Below, one piece after another: positions 46,421 to 53,795 of a stretch of DNA of 64,000 nucleotides. How positions within the stretch are numbered: the stretch's first letter is position 1; each line of letters begins with the position of its first letter. Where the stretch lies: the NCBI GenBank assembly GCA_017513905.1, contig JAFWMR010000010.1, positions 124,001 through 188,000 on the forward strand. Reading direction: 5' to 3'. The DNA is from Candidatus Saccharimonadota bacterium. GTDB lineage: Bacteria > Patescibacteriota > Saccharimonadia > Saccharimonadales > Saccharimonadaceae. A program made the translations under genes and the position numbers. The notes under the pieces were generated by a model. The model did not search any database, had not been told where the DNA came from, and saw nothing but the letters and a program-made list of their open reading frames with translations.

Positions 46421-47155
46421 ATGAATACAAATCAATATCAAGATTTTGCCAGGAAAAAACTTGGCTTTGAGTTTCACGACATCAATCTGCTGGTTGTTGC
46501 CTTGACACATCGTAGCTATGTCAATGAACACAAGAACTCAGTTAGTGACCACAATGAGCGTCTTGAATATCTAGGTGACGCCGTGCTAGAACTAGTTACT
46601 TCTGATTTTCTATATCGTAATTTCAACGAACCTGAAGGAGTCATGACCGCTTGGCGTTCTGCTCTAGTGCGCACCGAATCCATTGGCGATGCTGGTATGA
46701 AACTAGGCTATGCTCCGCTTGTCCGTCTCTCTCACGGAGAAAAAATGGGATTAGAGCGCGCCCACGCCGTCATCATGGCTGACTGTTTTGAAGCTGTTAT
46801 CGGCGCTATTTATCTAGATCAAGGCTATGATACTGCCAAAGCGTTCATCGAGAAGCACATCCTCGTAAAAATTGATGAGATCATCGAGAGCGACTCATGG
46901 CGTGACGCCAAATCTTACTTCCAAGAGCTAGCCCAGAAAGTATCCGGGAAAACTCCAGTTTATCGCACCATAAAAGACGAAGGACCAGATCACGATAAGA
47001 CCTTTACGGTCGCGGTATACGTCGACAAAAAAGTCTATGGAACCGGCATCGGCCACTCTAAACAAGACGCTCAAACCGCGGCTGCACGTGAAGGTATCAA
47101 AAAAATCAAAGCCGACCATCCAGAATTAGCTAAAAAACCTTCAAAAACATCTTGA
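46421..47155 (+). CDS. rnc: Ribonuclease III
   Basis: Double-strand RNA endonuclease for rRNA and mRNA processing. Catalytic domain with the signature NERLEYLGDAVLEL (about 46-59) and DCFEAVIGAIYLDQG, then a double-strand RNA-binding domain (about 165-235: DAKSYFQELAQKVSGKTPVY ... GIGHSKQDAQTAAAREGI). 244 residues, normal length. Its TGA stop overlaps the -35 box of the next promoter. Confidence 0.95.
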   Translation: MNTNQYQDFARKKLGFEFHDINLLVVALTHRSYVNEHKNSVSDHNERLEYLGDAVLELVTSDFLYRNFNEPEGVMTAWRSALVRTESIGDAGMKLGYAPLVRLSHGEKMGLERAHAVIMADCFEAVIGAIYLDQGYDTAKAFIEKHILVKIDEIIESDSWRDAKSYFQELAQKVSGKTPVYRTIKDEGPDHDKTFTVAVYVDKKVYGTGIGHSKQDAQTAAAREGIKKIKADHPELAKKPSKTS

Positions 47156-47180
47156 CAGTCACCCGCATTTAGCTTATACT
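47152..47180 (+). promoter_or_regulatory. Promoter of a small RNA
   Basis: TTGACA 47152-47157 (inside the rnc stop codon), 17 nt, TATACT 47175-47180. Confidence 0.7.
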
Positions 47181-47186
47181 TATTAC

Positions 47187-47282
47187 AGTTCTTTTGAACT
47201 ATGGCTAACTGCGAGCCAACTTACACATAACAAGTTGAGAGCTTATATGTTCAAAAATCCACGCCTACAGGGGTGGTTTTTT
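47187..47282 (+). ncRNA. Candidate small non-coding RNA, about 96 nt
   Basis: Between a good promoter and a terminator with no coding frame of note. It starts with the stem AGTTC/GAACT (47187-47200), then a second stem CAACTT/AAGTTG (47217-47222 and 47232-47237) extended by AGC/GCT, and ends in CCAC..GTGG plus TTTTTT (47259-47282). A 9-codon frame from ATG 47201 lacks an SD and lies in the structured part. It does not match tRNA, tmRNA, SRP RNA or RNase P as far as can be seen. Confidence 0.55.
47259..47282 (+). terminator. Terminator of the small RNA
   Basis: CCACGCC TACA GGGGTGG-type stem followed by six T. Confidence 0.75.
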
Positions 47283-47303
47283 GGTTATACTCCTGTCTGT
47301 ATC

Positions 47304-47360
47304 TTGACTTCATAAGCATTTTGTGCTATAATTAAGGTATACACTATTCGACAGCAATAG
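47304..47360 (+). promoter_or_regulatory. Cassette promoter with 5' stem-loop
   Basis: TTGACT 47304-47309, 17 nt, TGC-TATAAT 47327-47332, stem CTATT/AATAG (47344-47348 and 47356-47360) directly before the SD GGGAGGG. Confidence 0.75.
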
Positions 47361-47373
47361 GGAGGGATTGCAA

Positions 47374-47988
47374 ATGTCGTATACATCGAACCTTTTCACC
47401 GAACTGCAGGAAGCTCACGATCGACTCGACCACGCTATGGCAGAAAAACCCGGAGAAACACTCGGCAGATTCGTCTTCAACAATGAAGGCCCCATGGCAG
47501 AGGTATCCGAAATAGCAGATAAAATCGATAGGGAAATAGCATCTTCTCAGCCGCAGCCTGAAGCTCATCAGCCCGACACTCACCCCAGCAGCACCTGGAG
47601 AAACTACTGGGACCTCTGCATGGCTGTCGTCTACGCCGCTGGCGAAGTAGCCGCCAAAGACAAGTTGCTGATGTCTTTCCGTGATCCAGAGACCAGCCAC
47701 AAGGTCCAGCATGTCATCAAAAGGCACTTCAAGGGAAAAGTTGAGTGCCTCAAGGATGCTCGCGCCGACCGCATTGCGGATTTCTTCAGAGCCGTCGATA
47801 TGGTCAACTGGTATGCCCGTCAGCACGATCTGTCACAAGTCAGCGCCATGAAACTCATGGGTATGCTCGAAGACAAGAACATGCGGAAAAGATTCCGCCA
47901 CCACATTCAGAGACATATCGATGGCGATCATCCACCTTTTGAGATGGATGAAATACCCGACCGCGACTTCCACAAAAAGCCCTGCTAA
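47374..47988 (+). CDS. Soluble protein of unknown function
   Basis: 204 residues, helical, no TM. Contains GETLGRFVFNNEGP, a Gln/Pro/His linker near 75-90 and a longer helical part with RDPETSHKVQHVIKRHF and VDMVNWYARQHDLSQVSAMKLMG. ATG 47374 is chosen because GGGAGGG lies 7 nt upstream; a TTG 6 nt earlier is unlikely. Stand-alone cassette between a small RNA and the 48057 gene. No family recognised. Confidence 0.65.
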   Translation: MSYTSNLFTELQEAHDRLDHAMAEKPGETLGRFVFNNEGPMAEVSEIADKIDREIASSQPQPEAHQPDTHPSSTWRNYWDLCMAVVYAAGEVAAKDKLLMSFRDPETSHKVQHVIKRHFKGKVECLKDARADRIADFFRAVDMVNWYARQHDLSQVSAMKLMGMLEDKNMRKRFRHHIQRHIDGDHPPFEMDEIPDRDFHKKPC

Positions 47989-48004
47989 CCCCAGGGCTTT
48001 TTTT
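47976..48004 (+). terminator. Terminator of the 47374 cassette
   Basis: AAAGCCCTG/CAGGGCTTT stem followed by TTTTT; it overlaps the last codons of the gene. Confidence 0.85.
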
Positions 48005-48056
48005 ATTCTATCCATAATGTTACAATTAAGCTAAAGCATTTTACATAAGGAATAAT

Positions 48057-49178
48057 ATGGACGAAACTCCACCCATCAACGACGAAATCAAACAAACACC
48101 ACCAGCGGAAGAAAACAATCTTGCCGCCCAAGCAGCAGCTGAGACTCCCGCCGAAACGGCATCGGCTTTTCCGCCAGAATCAGCAAAACCGCAAAAATCC
48201 AACAAACCACTCATCGCTATAGTAGCAATAATGCTCGTGGCTCTCATTGGCGTCGGCGCTTGGGCCGTTCTATCTAATAAACAAAGTGAACCTATCCCAC
48301 GCGGTGAACCAACACCAGAAGCACCAGTCGACGAGCCAGAAGAAGAGGAGACAGAAATCACCGACGAAGCCATAATCTCCTCGCTCTTTGAAAAGCTTCT
48401 CATCCTTCACCAGCCAAACGTGAACAATTATCTCTCCTACGCCGGCGATAATTATGTCAAAAACCAACGCCTTTCTTTCGGAAGCGTATATACAGTCAGC
48501 GGTGATCTCTATACCGATGGTCTAACTGAAAATGATAAATTCTTTATTATCACTCAATATATGTCAGACAATGGCGATGCAAAACTCGCCTCCGAGCTCA
48601 GTGTTCCGTCAGACTTTTACGCTTCAAAATTTGCTAACTATTGTGCGACAACCCCAGAAGACACCATGTGCTCCAAGAACGAAGGAAAGGCCATTTCGGA
48701 AGAAGCTATAGCTGAAGTCTACGAAAAAATCTTCGGTGAAGCTCCAGCTACATTTGAACAACCTACTGGAATTTGCGGCGCCTACGCATATGATAGCGCC
48801 TATCACATTTACTATGACGGCATTCACGGTTGTGGCGGCGCTGACGGCCCAGAACATCAAGTCTATATAGACCGCTACACGGAAAGCGAAAGCTACACCT
48901 ATGCCTATCTCCGAGTTGCTACGATTAATCTGTATGATAGCGAAAATGTCCCCGTCTACAAAACATACTTTGGGATGGACGACTTATACGATCGGAAAAC
49001 AAACCAATATCTAACGCCAGATGAATCATTAATCTATACGCGCCTAGGTAACGGTGGTATGGGTATGGATCTTCCGCAAATAATCAACGCCAATAACGCT
49101 TCCGAATTCGACCAATATCGTTTCGTATTCAAGAAGGACGGAGAAAACTACTACTTTAATACCGTAGAGAAATTATAA
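48057..49178 (+). CDS. Type II membrane protein with large outer domain, unknown
   Basis: 373 residues. Acidic/Ala-rich cytosolic start (about 1-45), TM (about 50-73), Pro/Glu linker, then about 270 outer residues with Cys (ANYCATTPEDTMCSK, TGICGAYAY, GIHGCGGADG) that could form disulfides. Tyr-rich. No family recognised. Extended -10 TG-T-TACAAT (48021-48026) and the SD AAGGA give a short leader. rpsP follows with its own promoter. Confidence 0.7.
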   Translation: MDETPPINDEIKQTPPAEENNLAAQAAAETPAETASAFPPESAKPQKSNKPLIAIVAIMLVALIGVGAWAVLSNKQSEPIPRGEPTPEAPVDEPEEEETEITDEAIISSLFEKLLILHQPNVNNYLSYAGDNYVKNQRLSFGSVYTVSGDLYTDGLTENDKFFIITQYMSDNGDAKLASELSVPSDFYASKFANYCATTPEDTMCSKNEGKAISEEAIAEVYEKIFGEAPATFEQPTGICGAYAYDSAYHIYYDGIHGCGGADGPEHQVYIDRYTESESYTYAYLRVATINLYDSENVPVYKTYFGMDDLYDRKTNQYLTPDESLIYTRLGNGGMGMDLPQIINANNASEFDQYRFVFKKDGENYYFNTVEKL

Positions 49179-49184
49179 TATCCC

Positions 49185-49213
49185 TTGCAAAAAGCTATAA
49201 GATAGTGTAAAAT
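49185..49213 (+). promoter_or_regulatory. Promoter of rpsP
   Basis: TTGCAA, 17 nt, TAAAAT (49208-49213), then a leader with the SD AAGGAG (49230-49235) 8 nt from the ATG. Confidence 0.7.
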
Positions 49214-49243
49214 ATCTTCATTAAAATTTAAGGAGAATATCCA

Positions 49244-49606
49244 ATGCTCGCGATTCGCATGCAGCGTAATGGCCGAACACATACACCTGTGTATCGGATA
49301 GTCGTCCAAGAATCACAGCGTCACCCTCTTTCTGGACGCGTTGTGGCCGAGGTCGGCTCTTTCAACCCAGATACTAAAAAACTTGTCCTCGACAAAGCAA
49401 AGGTCGAGTTCTACCTCAAAAATGGCGCTCAACCTTCTAGCCGTGTCGCTCTCATTCTAGAGAAGAATGGCGTCAAGCTTCCATCTTGGTACAAGAAGGC
49501 ACCAGCCAAATCTGCCAAGGCTAAGCACGCCGACAAGCTTCGTAAGAATCAACCAAAAGAAGCTCCCGCCGAGGAAGCTCCTGCGGAAGAAACACCTGCT
49601 GAATAA
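49244..49606 (+). CDS. rpsP: 30S ribosomal protein bS16
   Basis: 120 residues; core MLAIRMQRNGRTHTPVYRIVV ... GRVVAEVGSFNPDTKKL ... KNGAQPSSRVALIL (shown in parts) is typical of S16. A Lys-rich then Glu/Ala/Pro tail (about 85-120) extends it. rpsP normally leads khpA-rimM-trmD; here a terminator, a serpin gene and a coiled-coil gene come before khpA, and rimM/trmD are not seen. Confidence 0.95.
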   Translation: MLAIRMQRNGRTHTPVYRIVVQESQRHPLSGRVVAEVGSFNPDTKKLVLDKAKVEFYLKNGAQPSSRVALILEKNGVKLPSWYKKAPAKSAKAKHADKLRKNQPKEAPAEEAPAEETPAE

Positions 49607-49613
49607 CAGAAAA

Positions 49614-49641
49614 AATAAGCCCTTTCCGGGCTTATTTTTTT
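49614..49641 (+). terminator. Terminator of rpsP
   Basis: AATAAGCCC/GGGCTTATT stem with a 5-nt loop followed by a T run. Confidence 0.9.
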
Positions 49642-49685
49642 ATGGTACAATTAAGCAAAAGCACTATAAACAAGGTCATATTTTT

Positions 49686-51752
49686 ATGGATGATAAAAAA
49701 CTAAACACTCCGCCCGTTCCGGAAGAACCGATCGACGAGCCAATCGACGAACCAGAAGAAGCGCCCGTCAACGAAGAGCTGGTTGACGAACCCGCTGAAA
49801 AGGAACCGGTCGAAGGGCCCATAGAGGACGGCCCCATCGATGACGAGCCAATCGACGAACCAGAAGAAGCGCCCGTCAACGAAGAGCTGGTTGACGAACC
49901 CGCTGAAAAGGAACCGGTCGAAGAATCCGTGGAAGAAGACCAAGTTATAGTAAAGCCAGAGCCAATTGATGACGAATCCGCAGATGGCAAAGAGCATGAA
50001 ACTACAGAAGCGGATCCAAAAGAGTTATCCGGAGAACCAACCGAACCAACTGGACCGCTCAACCAAGACCTCATTGCCTCCGCAGAGGCAGAAGCCCCAG
50101 CCGAACAGTCCCCAGTATTTCCAACCGATACAAATCAGAAGCCTAAGTCCAAAAATCCACTTATGTTCGCCATGATTGCACTCCTTGTTCTCGCTATTGG
50201 CGGTACTGGTGTTTGGTACTTTTTGTTCCGCGATAAAGGACAAGTTTCTCAAAGCCAACAACCAGTTAAACCGGCCGAGAATGAGCCTGCAGAGAATCTA
50301 ATTCGTGTCGACGACAAACTATCCGACTTCGACCTATCATTCTTACGCTTAGAAAATAATCAAGATAACCTTATTTATAGCCCACTTTCCATAAAATACG
50401 CACTAGCTATGCTGTCAGACGCCTCTGTAGGGGAAACAAAAGAACAGATCGATGCTGTCATCGGCGATTATACGCCTAAAGCCTACCTCAACAGCACCAA
50501 TCGCTCACTCGCTAATGGCATGTTTATCCGTACCGACTTCGCCGATAGCGTCAAATCCTCTTATATAGATACACTTCAGAATAAATACTATGCTGAGGTT
50601 ATCCATGATACGTTCGACACTCCAGACAACGCCAATAAATGGGTCGAAGACAAGACTCTCGGTATCATAAAAAACACCTTTAGCGCAAACGAAATAAACA
50701 ATCAAACTGATTATGTTCTTATCAATGCGCTTGCTATTGATATGAAATGGAAAAACAAACTCCAATGCGCAGACGACTACGACGTAGCTGAAGGGCAAAG
50801 AGTCCCTTGTATTTCTTACGAAGCATACTATCCACACACCAACTATTTTGACTACGTAACCAGGGTTTTCGATGAAAATAGTTTTCCTAAAATATCTTTC
50901 AACGGCAAAGAAAATACCAACTCGGCTAAAGTTGCAGCCACTTACTTTAAATATGACCTAATCGCAGAAAATGGTGGCGAAGAAGCCGTTAGAAATACAG
51001 TTCAACAAAAATACAACGAATGGTTGGCCGACGTTCAAAACAATCCTAGCGAACATCCTTACGCAGACACAAACTTTAATCTCGATATGTACATGGAAGA
51101 AATTTCAAAGAATTACAACAACAACGCGGTGTCCTCTGACTTTTATTTCCTTAATACGGATGCGGAAAAAGTATTCGCTAAAGATCTTCAAGAATACGAT
51201 AGTTCTACATTTCAATACGTTGGTATCATGCCGACATCGTCTACTCTTGTCGACTACATAAATAATCTTACTGCCGAAAAGATATCCTCACTTATCTCTA
51301 ATCTTAAAGACGTTTCCGAAACAACTAACTTCAAAGAAGGTGTAGTTACTAAACTCAACGGTTATATACCATTCTTTAAGTTTGACTTTACCATGGAAAA
51401 ATTCATGAGCAACCTCGAGAGTCTCGGCATAACCAACGTCTTCTCTGGTGAGCATGCAGATCTTTCCAACATGATTACATTCAGCGACACTCTTCCAGTC
51501 AAACCGCATATTAGCATTGCTATTCATAAAGCCGACATTGATTTCTCAAACGACGGTATCAAAGCCGCTGCCGTCACTGCATTTGGCGGTATGGGTGCTG
51601 GCGGAGGAGAATATTTCGATTATAAATGGGATGTCCCAGTCGAAGAAATCGACCTCACCTTTGACAAACCATTCCTCTTCCTCATCCGTGACAAGGGAAC
51701 TGGGGAGGTCTGGTTCGTAGGTACCGTCTACGAAGGTAACGTCGCTGAGTAA
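49686..51752 (+). CDS. Membrane-anchored serpin (serine protease inhibitor family)
   Basis: 688 residues. Acidic Pro/Glu cytosolic N-terminus (about 1-150) with a 36-residue duplication, one TM (about 156-181), then a serpin fold outside (about 208-685). Serpin marks: NLIYSPLSIKYALAMLSDAS, PFFKFDFTMEKFMSNLESLGI, VFSGEHADLSNM, the hinge DGIKAAAVTAFGG at about 622, and FDKPFLFLIRDKGTGEVWFVGTV. The small-residue hinge suggests an inhibitory serpin, but the loop between hinge and FDKPF is about 13 residues longer than in alpha-1-antitrypsin, so P1 cannot be placed. ATG 49686 is the first codon after the rpsP terminator. Confidence 0.9.
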   Translation: MDDKKLNTPPVPEEPIDEPIDEPEEAPVNEELVDEPAEKEPVEGPIEDGPIDDEPIDEPEEAPVNEELVDEPAEKEPVEESVEEDQVIVKPEPIDDESADGKEHETTEADPKELSGEPTEPTGPLNQDLIASAEAEAPAEQSPVFPTDTNQKPKSKNPLMFAMIALLVLAIGGTGVWYFLFRDKGQVSQSQQPVKPAENEPAENLIRVDDKLSDFDLSFLRLENNQDNLIYSPLSIKYALAMLSDASVGETKEQIDAVIGDYTPKAYLNSTNRSLANGMFIRTDFADSVKSSYIDTLQNKYYAEVIHDTFDTPDNANKWVEDKTLGIIKNTFSANEINNQTDYVLINALAIDMKWKNKLQCADDYDVAEGQRVPCISYEAYYPHTNYFDYVTRVFDENSFPKISFNGKENTNSAKVAATYFKYDLIAENGGEEAVRNTVQQKYNEWLADVQNNPSEHPYADTNFNLDMYMEEISKNYNNNAVSSDFYFLNTDAEKVFAKDLQEYDSSTFQYVGIMPTSSTLVDYINNLTAEKISSLISNLKDVSETTNFKEGVVTKLNGYIPFFKFDFTMEKFMSNLESLGITNVFSGEHADLSNMITFSDTLPVKPHISIAIHKADIDFSNDGIKAAAVTAFGGMGAGGGEYFDYKWDVPVEEIDLTFDKPFLFLIRDKGTGEVWFVGTVYEGNVAE
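49734..49924 (+). repeat. 108-bp in-gene tandem duplication (36 codons) in the serpin N-terminus
   Basis: The segment from GACGAGCCAATCGACGAACC at 49734 recurs at 49842 and the copies stay nearly identical for about 80 bp, so the duplication is recent or kept uniform. Confidence 0.85.
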
Positions 51753-51753
51753 C

Positions 51754-51823
51754 TTGCTAAAGTAAGCAGATTATTATATAATCCCCCTCATAGGTTATTC
51801 CAAATCTAGTAAAGAGGGGGATT
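51754..51823 (+). promoter_or_regulatory. Promoter and inverted repeat around the SD of the 51828 gene
   Basis: TTGCTA 51754-51759, 17 nt, TATAAT 51777-51782. A perfect 10-bp inverted repeat AATCCCCCTC (51780-51789) / GAGGGGGATT (51814-51823) contains the SD GAGGGGG. The left arm overlaps the -10, so only its last bases should be transcribed from this promoter. From a transcript starting further upstream (serpin read-through) the full stem would form. Confidence 0.5.
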
Positions 51824-51827
51824 TTAC

Positions 51828-52310
51828 ATGTCAAACGGTTCCGAAAATGGCAACAAACCAGCTATTCAGCCTGACGTTTCGCCGAAACGAAAAACCAAAT
51901 TTAATTATCGTGAAGTAGCTGTAGCCATCACTATCCTTATTATTGTGGTTGTTGCAGCGGTTCTACTCGCAGTTGGCTTCAGGAACAATTATGAACTTGA
52001 TCTCGAAAGAGCCACAGCTGAAGCCGAAAACCTCAAAGCAGAATACTCTAGTAAACTTGTCGAGCTAACTGACGTCGTTAAGAAAATAGACGAGCGAGAA
52101 AAAGAAGTCACTGCGCGCGAAACAAAAGTCAGTGCTCGCGAAAAAGCCGTCAAAGAAGCTGAAGAGAGCCTTGAAACAGAAAGATCACTTTTGGATTCTG
52201 ACCGTACCAATTTCACTATCGAAGAAGAAGAATTCTTTGACAGGCAAATACGTGTCAGAGAGCTCTGTGAGGCTCTGCTTCTCGAGCTGACGCCAAAAGA
52301 CGACGAATAA
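51828..52310 (+). CDS. Membrane-anchored coiled-coil protein, unknown
   Basis: 160 residues: polar start, TM (about 30-54), then a long outer coiled coil with repeated E-K-E-V/A-K patterns (EREKEVTARETKVSAREKAVKEAEE in parts) up to about 130, ending RELCEALLLEL. No recognised domain. Lies between the serpin and khpA; expressed from its own promoter. It may act with the serpin at the cell surface (position only). Confidence 0.65.
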   Translation: MSNGSENGNKPAIQPDVSPKRKTKFNYREVAVAITILIIVVVAAVLLAVGFRNNYELDLERATAEAENLKAEYSSKLVELTDVVKKIDEREKEVTARETKVSAREKAVKEAEESLETERSLLDSDRTNFTIEEEEFFDRQIRVRELCEALLLELTPKDDE

Positions 52311-52317
52311 CCTACCA

Positions 52318-52341
52318 CCCCGCTTCCTAGCGGGGCTTTTT
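52318..52341 (+). terminator. Terminator of the 51828 gene
   Basis: CCCCGCT/AGCGGGG stem with TCCT loop followed by CTTTTT. Confidence 0.85.
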
Positions 52342-52432
52342 CATATAACGCACAAAACATATCCGATCACAGTCTCCAACAACACGTCAATTCCAATAAG
52401 AAAAAGCATTATTTTTTTAAAACCAAGTGTGC

Positions 52433-52461
52433 TATAATATACGCATAACCTTAATATGGAG
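52433..52461 (+). promoter_or_regulatory. -10 and SD of khpA
   Basis: TGC-TATAAT 52433-52438, leader of about 25 nt, GGAG 52458-52461, 6 nt before ATG 52468. Confidence 0.6.
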
Positions 52462-52467
52462 AATACA

Positions 52468-52875
52468 ATGGCTACCATTGACCAACAATTTGTCGAATAC
52501 ATCGTCAAAACCCTCGTAAATAGTCCCGAAAAAGTCGAAGTCGAACGCAAGATCGACGAAAAAGGCGTCCTTCTATCCCTCTCAGTAGACCCAGAAGATG
52601 TTGGTCGCGTCATCGGCAAACGCGGTGCCACCGCTCAGAGCATTAGGACTCTCCTTCGTGCTCTCGGAACCAAAAACGATGCCCGCTACAATCTGAAAAT
52701 TGTCAACACTGACGCCCCCGAAGGTTCACCAGAACATCACGAACCAGCTACTAAGCCGACCGACGAAACTGCTACTTCAGAAGATCCAGAAGATGCTGAA
52801 GTAGAAGAAGAAAAGTCCGATTTAGCCGAAAAAACTCGCCAAGAACTCGAAGATCTTGACGACCTCGACATCTAA
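52468..52875 (+). CDS. khpA: KH-domain RNA-binding protein KhpA
   Basis: 135 residues. One KH domain (about 1-80) with the GxxG loop in GRVIGKRGATAQSIRTLL, as in KhpA/YlqC, which binds RNA together with KhpB in other bacteria. A long acidic tail (about 90-135) is unusual. ATG 52468 is preferred to ATG 52456 because GGAG is then correctly placed. In most bacteria it sits directly after rpsP; here two genes lie between. Confidence 0.88.
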   Translation: MATIDQQFVEYIVKTLVNSPEKVEVERKIDEKGVLLSLSVDPEDVGRVIGKRGATAQSIRTLLRALGTKNDARYNLKIVNTDAPEGSPEHHEPATKPTDETATSEDPEDAEVEEEKSDLAEKTRQELEDLDDLDI

Positions 52876-52888
52876 AAGCAAAAATAAA

Positions 52889-52918
52889 ACCCCGAGACTC
52901 GTCTCGGGGTTATTTTTT
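52889..52918. terminator. Bidirectional terminator (khpA / 52961 gene)
   Basis: AACCCCGAGAC/GTCTCGGGGTT nearly perfect palindrome flanked by A and T runs, between converging genes. Confidence 0.9.
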
Positions 52919-52960
52919 TGTCGCAGATTCTTGGATAAAACCTGAAGGCGATGATGGTAG

Positions 52961-53506
52961 TTAAATCCTGACGGACATTCCCCTCAGCTTGTTTGCCTTA
53001 ACAACACGTTCACGCGGCTTAATAGCACTGTCGATTAGCAAGTGCACTGAAAACGCAGGGTAATTCTCCACGATGAGCCCCTTTATAAGCGACAGCAACG
53101 TACTAGCATCCTTAAAGTCAGCGGTACGAAGCATTTGCGCCATCAGGATGGCAAAGTTCGTCGGCTGGACCGACATTTCTGCTCCTTTTACATTCAGGGC
53201 TCTTTCTTTGTCTACAATCAACTTCATGAACCCAGACTTTGCCGTAGCCAAACCATGTTCATTACCACTAACCCTCGACAGCAAGTAACGTTCATCAGGC
53301 GTCAGCTTCTCACGCTCATAAAGCAGCTTGTTGCCTATTCTCTCGTACAGCAAGAACCAGCGCATCAGACAAATCAGGTTGTATGCCATCATCCAATACT
53401 CCTGACAAGGAGTCTCGCACGAGAGTTCACTAACCGCATTGTCTTCTTCGTCAATTCTGTTAAAGAGTTTCGAACTCGTCTTGTGCTTTTTTACCAATTC
53501 ACTCAT
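52961..53506 (-). CDS. Helical protein of unknown function
   Basis: 181 residues, mostly helical, with a hydrophobic stretch MMAYNLICLMRWFLLYE (about 39-55) and the segment LTPDERYLLSRVSGNEHGLA. The C-terminal half has FAILMAQMLRTADFKDASTLLSLIKGLIVENYP. AAGGAGG lies 5 nt before the ATG. Own promoter and shared terminator, so it resembles the accessory cassettes. No family recognised. Confidence 0.6.
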   Translation of the reverse strand: MSELVKKHKTSSKLFNRIDEEDNAVSELSCETPCQEYWMMAYNLICLMRWFLLYERIGNKLLYEREKLTPDERYLLSRVSGNEHGLATAKSGFMKLIVDKERALNVKGAEMSVQPTNFAILMAQMLRTADFKDASTLLSLIKGLIVENYPAFSVHLLIDSAIKPRERVVKANKLRGMSVRI

Positions 53507-53559
53507 AACATCCTCCTTGCTATCAGTTTATGCGACGTTAAGCTACTACTCGACACCAC

Positions 53560-53635
53560 AATCCCCCTTTCAGTCGAATCATCTTCTTATAATAACATAA
53601 AAATGCTAAAAAATCAAATAAACCGTTTATTTTAG
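53560..53635 (-). promoter_or_regulatory. Promoter of the 52961-53506 gene
   Basis: On the minus strand TTGATT, 17 nt, TATTAT. The leader of about 70 nt has only a weak TCGAC/GTCGA pairing. Confidence 0.5.
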
Positions 53636-53638
53636 CTC

Positions 53639-53667
53639 TTGATATTCTTCCATATTTTTTGTATAAT
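53639..53667 (+). promoter_or_regulatory. Promoter of rpoB-rpoC
   Basis: TTGATA 53639-53644, 17 nt, TATAAT 53662-53667, giving a leader of about 118 nt. Confidence 0.7.
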
Positions 53668-53702
53668 GAGCCATAAGAAGCAGTTTGCTGATTTTTTGCG
53701 AG

Positions 53703-53795
53703 ATAGTCAAAGGCTGGCGACCAAAGACTATGAAATTCAGCAGTAATCTTCGGCGCTAAAGATTACTAAACTTAATGAAAAAAGGAATTTTGTGA
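53703..53795 (+). promoter_or_regulatory. rpoB leader with two stem-loops and a 6-codon upstream frame
   Basis: Stem 1 pairs ATAGTC with GACTAT (about 53704-53731). Stem 2 is a perfect 9-bp AGTAATCTT/AAGATTACT (53742-53750 and 53759-53767, loop 8 nt), with no T run after it. ATG 53775 opens a frame for MKKGIL whose TGA (53793-53795) overlaps the rpoB GTG as GTGA and spans the rpoB SD. This could couple or regulate rpoB translation. Confidence 0.45.

Noticed and set aside
49467-49685. Upstream extension of the serpin frame across rpsP
   Set aside because: It runs through the rpsP gene and its terminator in another frame; ATG 49686 is the first start after the terminator and begins the acidic tail.
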